Assembly: GCA_023525975.1 (NCBI GenBank)
Contig: CM042042.1
Coordinates: forward strand, 751,501 to 815,500
DNA: 64,000 nt
Source: Smallanthus sonchifolius
Lineage: Eukaryota; Streptophyta; Magnoliopsida; Asterales; Asteraceae
Direction: 5' to 3'
Part shown: positions 1 to 9,405 of the stretch, piece by piece
Position numbering within the stretch: position 1 is the first letter of the stretch
Layout of the letters: each line of letters begins with the position of its first letter
Made by a program: the position numbers and the translations under genes
Notes under the pieces: generated by a model
Seen by the model: only the letters and a program-made list of their open reading frames with translations
Told to the model about the DNA's origin: nothing
The model's database searches: none

Positions 1-46
1 GTGATTTGATCGGTACTCTAAGGCGGTGGATCCTAACCCACTTTTT

Positions 47-241
47 GAATATTCTATCTTATATGTATACATTTTAACGAGTTGACTATTTAAGAATAAA
101 TCAGCAGCATTTCCCCTTAACTCCTCAAGTATGCAGATAAACCGCAACCTCGAAGGAGTAAAGAGAAATAGCTACCAATTTTTTTCTTAAATGTCAACCC
201 GTTAAAATGTATACATATCCTAAATAAGATAGAATATTCAA
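47..241. repeat. fold-back (inverted repeat) element
   Basis: Two arms of about 40 bp, near 47-86 and 197-241, are near-perfect reverse complements, running from GAATATTCTATCTTAT to TTTTAACGRGTTGA. The right arm carries a small insertion. The roughly 110-bp centre is not repeated. The flanks show no clear target duplication. It could be a fold-back MITE or the remains of a larger inverted repeat. Confidence 0.6.
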
Positions 242-600
242 AAAGCAGTCCCAAAGGGGACAATCCAAAATTTATCTCTATCAGATAAATTTCGGACGGG
301 TATATTCTAAAGGGTTATCCTAAATAAACATACTAGTGTACACAATATGAGACATGACATACATAAACAAAGACGTACATAAATGACATTACGGGTGTAA
401 GCCTTTTTCTTATTTATTTTATAAAATTATAAAATATATATTTTTTTAATATATAAGTAATAGTATTTATAAAATTATGATAAACGAGCCGTTTACAGCC
501 TAAATGAAATTAAAAATTAAATACACAAAGGCATAAAAGTCGGGATACATACCTTAAATAAATTCAATAAAACACAAATATGATGTTATTCACACCTCGT
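242..600. other. AT-rich non-coding DNA
   Basis: This stretch is mostly A/T runs, including a TATATATTTTTTTAATATAT-like tract near 430-460. I see no gene, terminal repeat or RNA structure in it. Confidence 0.5.
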
Positions 601-1375
601 CAACCGTAATGAGTTCCGAACTTGCAACAAAATTAAATAAAGTTACATATACATACAAACATATATACATATATCCACAAATCATACAATTACATAAACA
701 TACAAACAAATACATACAAACATACATACAAACATACATACACATATACATATATATTATATACAAACATACATAAATAAATGCCCAAATTCTCAAATTA
801 CATACATAAACACAATTCCATACATAAAAATACATACAAACACACATACACATATATACATACATATTATATACATACATAAATAAATGCCCAAATTCTC
901 AAATTACATACATAAACACAATTCCATACATAAAAATACATACAAACACATATACACATATATACATACATATTATATACATACATAAATAAATGCCCAA
1001 ATTCTCAAATTACATACATAATCACAATTCCATACATAAAAATACATACAAACACACATACACATATATACATACATATTATATACAAACATACATAAAT
1101 GCCCAAATTCCCAAATTACATACACAAACACAATTCCATACATAAACATAATCAAAATTCATACAAACACACATACACAAATATATACCTACATATTATA
1201 TACAAACATACATATATATACAAACATATATACATACATTCACAATTACATAAATACATAAACAATTATATACATACAAATCATACAATTACATAATCAT
1301 ACATACAAACATACATACACATATATACATACATATTATATACAAACATACATATATAAATGCCCAAATTCCCAA
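600..1375. repeat. AT-rich minisatellite, ~106-bp unit
   Basis: The landmark ATGCCCAAATTC recurs at about 781, 886, 993, 1098 and 1360, so four units of 105-107 bp are followed by a longer interval and a partial unit. Inside each unit ACATACATA-type pentanucleotide and octanucleotide repeats dominate. The reading frames that cross it, rich in Tyr, Val, Met and Cys, come from the repeat and are not genes. Confidence 0.8.
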
Positions 1376-1815
1376 ATTTCATCTAAACCTAATTTCACAT
1401 CTAAACCTAATTTCATCATAAAATTTCATAAATATTTATAAAATCATTCATCTAAACCATATATACATACATACAAATAAACACAACAATATACATACAA
1501 ACATACATCTAAACCTAATTTATAGAAAAATTACTAACCAAGTTTGCAAATTAGCTTCGAATAGCTTGAAATCCTCAAAAAATGGTCAAAGCTTCAAACA
1601 CTAACAAAAATCAAAGAAATTAAGTAAAAACCCAAAAATGTTGATTTTTTGGTCAAAATTGAAACATAGATGTTAACTAACCTCAAAACCCGAGAGATTG
1701 GTGAAGATTGCTCCACAAAACACACCAAAAACGGGAAATCGCCAAAGAGAGAAGATGAGAGAGTTTTGGGGTTTTTTTCGTGGAAATGGGAAGCAGGAAG
1801 CTGTTTCTGGGTTTA
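1376..1815. other. AT-rich DNA, possibly interior of the adjoining CACTA element
   Basis: This stretch is unique-looking sequence without a supportable gene. From about 1680 it becomes less AT-rich and runs directly into the palindromic arrays of the CACTA end. It may be part of that element's interior (inference). Confidence 0.3.
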
Positions 1816-2527
1816 TTCTCGCTGAGACCTATACCGACGACATGTCGTCGGTATAGGCTCGAAAGTCGGCGCAATATCGTTTTGTCCCGATGACATGTCG
1901 TCGGTACAGGTTTGACCAGTTAATAAAGTTAAAAAGTCTATACCGACGACATGTCGTCGGTATAGAGTTTTCCCATAATTGTTTTTAATTTAAAAAAAAA
2001 AATTTTGACCGACGAATATTTATCAAATAAAAGAAAAACAAAAAGAAAATGGAAATTAACCTATACCGACGACATGTCGTCGGTATAGGCTCGAAAGTCG
2101 GCGCAATATGGTTTTGTCCCGACGACATGTCGTCGGTACAGATTTGACCAGTTAATAAAGTTAAAAACTCTATACCGACGACATGTCGTCGGTATAGATT
2201 TTTCCCATAATTGTTTTTAATTTAAAAAAAAAAAATTTGACCGACGAATATTTATCAAATAAAAGAAAAACAAAAAGAAAATGGAAATTAACCTATACCG
2301 ACGACATGTCGTCGGCACAGGTTTTCCCCAATTTTTCATTGGGCGCCATGTTTTCCCTCCATCTGCCTCAACCATGTGCCGACGACATGTCGTCGGTATA
2401 GGGTCTCCCCTATTAAATTTTGGGTTTGGCCTATCCCGACGACATGTCGTCGGTATAGGGTGACCTATCCCGACGACAAGTGTCGTCGGTATAGGCTCCG
2501 TCGGCACAGGGTCCTTTTCTTGTAGTG
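1816..2527 (-). mobile_element. CACTA (En/Spm) transposon end with palindromic subterminal array
   Basis: The right border reads CTTTTCTTGTAGTG and ends at 2527. On the minus strand this is CACTACAAGAAAAG, the classic CACTA terminal inverted repeat. Inside it lie many copies of the 18-bp perfect palindrome CCGACGACATGTCGTCGG, usually extended by CTATA/TATAG. They are organised in a tandem repeat of about 232 bp (1829-2060, 2061-2292, then a variant copy). Such subterminal repeats bind the element's own TNPA-type protein in characterised CACTA elements. No transposase is visible and the left end is not in view. The base triplet after the TIR is tca. The fragment at 10534-10880 belongs to the same family. 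Confidence 0.85.
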
Positions 2528-2690
2528 TCAAGAGGATGTGGGTGATTTGTTTGATGAACCTGATGTTCATGCTCATGATATTGTGCCCTTGAACTTGGAT
2601 GAGTGGTTGTGTCATTAGGACGTGTCTAATTTGTTTGACGAAGTTATGAATGGGGTACAAATTGAGGTGGTGGTTACCATTTGTGTAACT
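2528..2690 (+). pseudogene. coding remnant, unidentified
   Basis: Just outside the CACTA end the plus strand reads as acidic peptide with the repeated motif DV(G/S)(D/N)LFDE, broken by a stop and ending near 2690. The bias looks coding and may be the C-terminus of an older transposon ORF into which the CACTA element inserted. I do not recognise the protein. Confidence 0.3.
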
Positions 2691-3900
2691 TAGGCTTAAT
2701 TTTTATGTAAATATATGTGGTATATAGTTTTTTGGTATGTAGTATGGATCTTTGGACACATGATGTAAGTTTTTGTAAATATATATGGTTTGCTTGATTG
2801 GATCTTGTCTTACATATGGATCATGGGATAATAATTAGTCATGAACACCTTGGATTACAGTCAACTCAATATGGATCAAATGTATGACATTCATAGCATT
2901 TTGTATGCTTTATCATTTGCCACATCTTTGGTTGCGGGGTTGGTGTTGAATTATATATCAATTTCATAACCAGAATCATATAAATTTCTTTCTAATATTC
3001 AATTATGTTTTCTATTTTTAGGTTTGGGCCTTTCCTGTATGTGGGTGTGATGATGTCTTTTCTGTATGTGGGCTTGATGGTGTTTGGACCTACTTTCCTG
3101 TATGTGGGTGTGACTCTTGTAGCTTGGTTTTCTATATTTTGGTTTGGGTATAAACTCTGATTATCATTTGTGGTGGTCAAGAAAAAAAAGGATCTTTTAG
3201 AAGCCAGTGTATGGACTACTTGGTGAGTCATTTGAAAATCAAGGAATGAAACTATTTTTCAAGCGGATAATCTAAAGATGAAAAATATTTTTTATTTGAT
3301 TTGTCATTTCTCGTATAGTTGGTTTGTTAATAGATAGAAAATCCAACCTACGTTGGGACAAGTGATTAAAAACCTGTTCTTATTCTTGTAACTGTATTTT
3401 TTTATGTTAGATCTTTTAACCAATCTCGTTTTTATAAAATCTTTAATGTTAAAAAAATGTGTTATAGCGACAACATATATAAACCAATGTTTGAATACAC
3501 GACGCGTTCTCTAACGTAACCATCTAAACATATCAGAAGCGTAGTATCAACATCATCGTATTCAATTGTCATCTCATCGTCACCGTGACACCGTATTCAA
3601 TTCATATCCAAAAAAATCAGACAAATGAAAAAAAAAAACTAAATTGTCTAAAATATGTATGCATTAATTATCTGAAACATGTTACAAGTGTATCAACTAC
3701 ACCATCTACATTCAATTGTCAACTACACCGTATTTAATTTAAACCCAAAATACATTAACTAATACATGTTAAAGCGTATCAACAACATTTATATTACGCA
3801 ATATATACACTTTAAAGCCAAAAGTAGATAAAACCTTGAAATCTAAATATGATCTCCAAATTATATGTCCCTGAATATATATTTAGAAAACCAAGTAGGA
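2691..3900. other. AT-rich intergenic DNA with a short ~40-bp tandem repeat
   Basis: Between 3020 and 3115 the phrase TTTCCTGTATGTGGGTGTGA occurs three times with small changes. The rest has no supportable gene. Confidence 0.4.
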
Positions 3901-4426
3901 TATTTAAAGAGTCAAATCACTCTTTTATCTTATATTCTTTTCAAACTATAATTTTGCAGTATGGTGTCAGAATTGTGTCATAAATTTTTTAAAAATGTGT
4001 TGAATTGCGTCATAAATATTTTAAAATATGTGTTGGAATTGTTTTCAAACTAGTGTAAGCCTTGCGTCGGAAAAAAATTGTGTCGCATTGAGTCATAAAT
4101 TTTTCAAAATGTGTCAAAATTGCATCGTAATTTTTTTTAAATGTGTTTAAAATACGTCGTAAATAATTTTAAACTAAAATTACTTAATTGAAATACAAAC
4201 ACCGTATTTATAATATTATTTTTTAAAATAATTAATATCGTATTTATAATTATTAAATAAATTGTTAAGTTGTGTCGGAAAAGCGTCGGTACGACGAGAA
4301 ATTGTGTCACAAATGTGTCACAATTTGCGTCAGAATTGTGTTGCAAATGCATTTCCGACGAAAGTTTTCCAGCACGACCATTTTATTAGTGATTTGTGAC
4401 GCAAACCTATCAGTTTTCTAGTAGTG
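3900..4426 (-). mobile_element. second CACTA-type transposon end
   Basis: The right border CAGTTTTCTAGTAGTG ends at 4426, which is CACTACTAGAAAACTG on the minus strand. To its left lie degenerate subterminal repeats around GTGTCATAAATTTTT, GTGTCGGAAAAGCGTCG and GTGTCACAA. This is a different subfamily from the element ending at 2527. No left terminal repeat or transposase was found, so the left border is approximate. The next triplet is cat. Confidence 0.7.
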
Positions 4427-4494
4427 CATAACCTAAGTATAAAATGCCAAAAATCATGTAAAAGTTGGTTTTAAAACTATACCTCTATCCCATA

Positions 4495-6443
4495 TGTAGC
4501 ATCCCAAAAATAAAACGACAATAAAAATAGTAACGGGTCTAAAGCGGGACGAACGGAATAAACGAACAAAGACACGCGGGCCGGGGATGGGCCAAGGTTG
4601 GTCGCGAATGGGCCTAGGGTGGGAGGCCTCTCCCATAAATACCCCTACACACACCCTTTCTCTCATTTGCAAGTTCTAAATAGAGAAACCGTAGAGACAG
4701 AAAGTAAAGGATCGACTCGAGATTGAAAGGGAAGGATTCTCCAGTGCTCGTGAAGATAACCTCCGAATCAGAAACTCGATACAGGTAACGGTTTGGCCTA
4801 GATCTGAGTTTTGTTAACTTTAGGGGTTTTCGGGTTTTGGGAGAAAATGTAACGTTTTTACGTATGAAACTTGAAAATAAACATAGATCTAGCATCTAGA
4901 AGGAAAAACGAACGTTTTGAAAGTAGAAAGTTGGGATCTTGATTTGATCAGATTCGCATTCAAGAACTTAGGGTTCTTGGGGAAGAAGACTGCCCACAGG
5001 CCTTGCGTACTTGTTAAGTACGCAAGAACAATTGCCTTGCGTACTTGTTAAGTACGCAAGAACAAGGCTCTGCGTACTTGTTAAGTACGCAAGAACAAGG
5101 CCCTGCGTACTTGTTAAGTATGCAAGAGCAAGGTCCTACACACTTGCTAAGTGTGCAGGTATCAGGTCTATGGGGATAAATAGCTGGTTAGTGAAGTCAG
5201 TATGTTCGCCTAATTCAGTATGATTAAACCGTTAGAGTCGGGATTAGGTCTGATATGTATGTAACTACTCAATCGAGATCGTACGTGACGTTGTTGGGCC
5301 TTCGATTAGGACAACGAGACTAGCTTATCAGGTGAGTTCTAGAAGTCCTCTTTTAAATGTTTTAAATAATGTTTTTGGGCTGGTGTGCATACATACGAAA
5401 TGATGTTTTACGAAACGATGTTTACGAAAAGATGTTTTACGAGACGATGTTTACGAAATGATGTTTACGAAGGATGATGTTTATGAAATGTTTTGTCAAA
5501 TGAAGTTTATGAAAGGTTTACGAATTAAACATAGTTTAATAAAACGTACGAATGCTTTAACTAAAATGAGGTAAAGGTTTTATGAAAGTCACGAATGAAC
5601 GAATCTGCCAAGAGTTCCTACGGGAGCTAGGTATGTATGTATGTATTGGCCTTAACCTTACGTTGGGCCTCTGTGGCTGGCTAACAGTTGTACAACTGGT
5701 TAATGATGATGGGGTGACGACGGTCACCCAAGGGATTACCGGGATCCCGATGGAAGGTACTATTCCTTGCGGAGAAATAATGCCTAAGTTATGTTCTGTC
5801 TACCTAGAGATAACGAGCCTTAGGAGACATATGTTTGGTCTATCTAGAGGTAACGAGCCTTAGGATACATATGTTTGGTCCACCTAGAGGTAACGAGCCT
5901 TAGGAGACCTGTGTGACGGATGACTTAGAGGTAACGAGCCTTAAGTTCACCCGTTGGTATGCGATGTATGTAATTGACGGTTACGAGAAGGCACAGATTC
6001 GGTTCATGTTGACTTATGTTATGATGCTATGTTACGATGTTATGACGAGGTTAAGTTATTTCATGTTTTACGTACACTTTTGTTAAATAAATGTATGTTA
6101 TGTTTTTGGCAAAATATTTATGTTAAGGTTTTATGTAAAGCTAGAACTCACCAGCGTAGCTGACTTTTTAACATGCACATTCAGGTTAAGGCAGGTTATA
6201 ATGATGGACGATGATGCTGGGCGGCTTGATGAGTTACTCGGAGAATATGAAGACTGGCATCCCGTTATGATTAGCTTATGTTATGTTTATGTATTAGACT
6301 ATGTTACGCTTCCGCATGTTGAACAATGTTATGATTATGTTTTAATGAAATTTTCCACTGCGTTATTTTGATATTCAAGTTTAAGAACTGTTTGTGAATG
6401 AGTAAATCCAACAAGTGAAGCCTCCCGGGTGTGGGGCCTTACA
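4495..6443 (+). mobile_element. solo LTR (Ty3/gypsy type, LTR 'A')
   Basis: The element starts TGTAGCATCCC and ends GGGGCCTTACA, so it has the TG...CA ends of an LTR. It is flanked by ccata (4490-4494) and ccaga (6444-6448), a 5-bp target duplication with one mismatch. No primer-binding site or pol gene adjoins it, so it is a solo LTR. A TATA-like CATAAATA lies near 4634, followed by a leader with five tandem hairpins (5000-5165). A splice-donor-like CAG/GTGAGTTC is at 5329-5339. Minisatellites follow at 5395-5490 (about 16 bp) and 5800-5945 (about 41 bp). The complement of the donor is at 6141-6152, and a CAG acceptor-like site is at 6184. Confidence 0.8.
5000..5165 (+). repeat. tandem hairpin array in LTR A
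   Basis: There are five units about 36 bp apart. Each has the arms TTGCGTACTT and AAGTACGCAA (or a shorter version) around a 3-nt loop GTT. The last unit has CACACTT and AAGTGTG with loop GCT, so both arms changed and still pair. Confidence 0.9.
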
Positions 6444-7139
6444 CCAGAGGATTTAGAAACTGCTTCTAGTGTCTCTAGCCAAACCATTGTATCAAAACAC
6501 AATGAAATGATAAACACTTTTTTTAAGTTATCCCAAACACTCACTTTGAACAGTAATAAACAACCATTTTAGTATTTTTTCCAATTGCTGCTGCTACTAC
6601 TGCTACTTTGGTTGAAAATACTTAAACAAATAGAAAGCCTCAAAAGATGATGATGATGTTGGAAAATATTGCAAGTAAATGGCAAAACTTTTGTGCATCC
6701 CAAATGAATAATGTTCCTAAAATATCTTTAGATAAACTAACTTTATTGTACACAAACTTGAGCATAGGGTCTCATAACTCCTAAGCCAATTCTGATCACA
6801 ACCACCTTATCTTGCTTAATCATCAACATGTTTCTACTACCTTATCTCGAGCACTATGGTGTTGCTATCGTTTGATCCATGAATCTTGGTCAATGGTGAT
6901 TCCTGCACATGCAACAACAAAAAAGATTGGTAAACCCTAATCAAATGGCTTAACAAGCCATTCAAAGAGACCTCACTTGATTTTAAAGTTTATTTTTCAC
7001 TCACAAATCATTTTCAGTCTTTAGTAAATTTACCAAGGGCTATAGTTTGTAATCCTCCTATTCAACTACTTCAACCATTTTCGAACAGCTCATAGTAAGT
7101 TTCATTGTAAACATTGTCAACAACATAAAATAGTCTTCT
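6444..7139. other. intergenic DNA, no gene seen
   Basis: This is the sequence into which the solo LTR inserted, followed by unremarkable AT-rich DNA. I see no supportable gene or repeat border. Confidence 0.4.
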
Positions 7140-7345
7140 CTTTTGATAGAAAATCCCCCATTAGGATTGGATTCTAAAAGTAATTTGGTACCATCTGTTA
7201 GATCTTGAAGAATTCTCTAAGGTCATGCGTATTCAGGATCAATACGTTGTTGTATACCCGCGGATATTTCTCTTTCTAACCAAACAATTACTAGTACACC
7301 TATTGAATTCCTAATACTGGAGTAAAAATAAGGATACGCGTCCCA
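7140..7345 (-). pseudogene. ndhA: nuclear insertion of plastid DNA: ndhA fragment
   Basis: On the minus strand the sequence reads GVLVIVWLEREISAGIQQRI followed by a diverged continuation (EYA, stop, LRILQDLTDGTKLL). This is the highly conserved early membrane region of NdhA, a subunit of the plastid NADH dehydrogenase-like complex. A one-base loss just upstream (near 7300), a stop in place of a conserved Gly codon, and an internal deletion after the conserved LL show that it is dead. The stretch is far too short for the plastid gene and has no other plastid gene beside it. It is therefore a decayed nuclear plastid insertion. Confidence 0.75.
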
Positions 7346-9405
7346 ATCCTTCATTCAATTTTGATGATACATGTTGCAAAGATCAACCTTGGAAAACACA
7401 AAAGCTATGTAGTAAAGTGCAAAAGGCACGTGCCAAGCGCCTCAGAGATCCACAAGCTGAAAAGGAGCACGTGAGGCCTCAGTCCTGGCGCAAGTGCAAC
7501 GAACGCATTGTACAGGCGCCAAGACCCGACTAAAGAAGATCCAAAAATAGAAACAAAGTTGTAGATAGAGAGGAACCGAGATGAGAGAAGCAAGATCTGA
7601 CGAGAGAGAAGTAAACTACAGGGAGACGATAGGGAGAAGTGAAATACACACCAATTTAGAAACGGTTGGGCCTATATTTTTCTTTAAAGTAGAAGAAAAA
7701 TGTTTTAAAAGTAATAAATGGTAGCCCAATTAATTATTTTAGAATTATTGTTCACTTGTATTATGAATAATAATTCTTCATTTTTTATAATATGTAGAAT
7801 AGTACTAAACTATTAAGTTTGTATGCCCTATTATATGTTTTTTTTTTCTTTTATTGTTGCTCTTTTTTATCTAATGCATGCACATTTTTTGCGCCTTGCA
7901 CCTAGGCGACAAGCAAGGCCTTTGCAACTTGGGTGCGTCTTGCACTACCGAGCACACAAAAGACTCATGTAATACATCTGATCTAGGAATGGGGTACCTA
8001 TAATTGAAGAAGCAAGAGTCATTGTTCATATCACTACATACTTCACTTGACTCTTGGTTTTCTAGTTTATCATCAACATTCCTTATATCCTTACTTCTCC
8101 TTCCTAAAGCATTTGGAGAACCCTACCACTTGCTCTTGGAAGGCCTCGATTTCCATGTCTCTGGCATCATTGTGAGCTTGATTAAGTGTGTGATTTCTGG
8201 CTATAGTAGCCATTTTAAAGGAATTAGGTGTTTGTAGTTGGTTTAGAAAGAAAAGGTGTGCCAACAACAAACAAAGAAATTGACCTGAATAGAGCTTAAG
8301 AGGGTTGAAACTAAGCTCTCATACAAAATCTAAAGTGAAACCAAAGGATGGATAGAAATGAACTTCTTGACAAAATGATTTGCATCCCTTGGGACCACTT
8401 CCTGCACCATGTCTAAAAAGTTGATCTTGTCTAGTTGCTTCCCATTCTAGTAGTGACAAATAAGTTGGAGAATAAAACACATCAGACTTCCTTGGCTGGA
8501 TTCTACGCTTATGGAGAATAGAACAAATGAGACTTCGTTGGCTGGATTCTAATCCTCATTTACACGTCAAATAACTCCCAAAATATTTTAACTAAAACAC
8601 ACACATATGCATGTAATCAACTTATTGAAAGCATATAAAGATAGATATGCCGCCTTTGGAGCAAGGTAAATCCTTTGTTGCTTTCACAATTATCTAACTC
8701 CCAGAAATATGATATAGTGATTCGAGTCCATATAACTTTCTTGGTTACTATTCGAGTTCGATACCGTTTTCAGTTATATAGCCTTAGTTGTGTCTTTCAT
8801 AAGTTTTCAGGTAATAACTTGTCTATTCGTTAGTTCTCATCATTACAAAAGTTCTTTATATTCATCTACTTTGTCCTTGCTAAAGAGAGTTCTCGGCAAT
8901 TCCCAAATAATCCATTTCATCCATTATACCCAAATAGCAACATTCTTTTTTACTTTAGAAAGGTTCTCAAGTTAAACTTACCTATACATCCATTATACCC
9001 AAATCCTATACAAAAGAAATTTGGTGGTCCTTTACATTAGAGGTGGAAATTTCAACCCATTTTCTAATCTCTAATGGGTCAAAACAGCTAAAATTAAAAA
9101 AAATTAAGATTGACCAAGAAGGAAACCTGTTGAAAGCTGTCCGAATTGTGTTTTAATACATAAAATCTCCTAAAACATTTTCTTCAAGAACATAAACTAT
9201 TATTGAAACAATATCTTTTTGTAATCATATTGAATTGAACACTAGTTATTGATAAAAGAAATAAATAATACACAGGTATTCAAGGATACCTAGGCATCTA
9301 ATAAACACTATCAGACTTTTCGAAAATTCCGAATCACATGTTGCAAATTTAATGGGATGGAGAAAATATAATTAGAGAAATAATGAAGCAAACTAACCTG
9401 TTTCC
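7346..9405. other. intergenic DNA, degenerate repeats
   Basis: The stretch holds repeats rich in GCGCC/GGCGC around 7420-7520 and 7890-7950 that resemble each other in inverted orientation. They suggest a decayed fold-back element of about 530 bp. A near-duplicate pair of short phrases occurs at 8478-8512 and 8513-8552. No gene is supportable. Confidence 0.35.

Noticed and set aside
590..1296. Tyr/Val/Cys-rich and His/Asn-rich open frames on both strands
   Set aside because: They are translations of the AT-rich ~106-bp minisatellite, repeat the same phrases and have no domain character.
1829..2460. Regularly spaced palindromes considered as a CRISPR-like array
   Set aside because: This is plant nuclear DNA, the spacers are themselves repeated, and the array sits against a CACTA terminal repeat. 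It is a transposon subterminal array.
4454..4895. Two minus-strand frames (72 and 93 residues) at the start of LTR A
   Set aside because: They overlap the promoter and leader of the LTR in antisense and show no domain.
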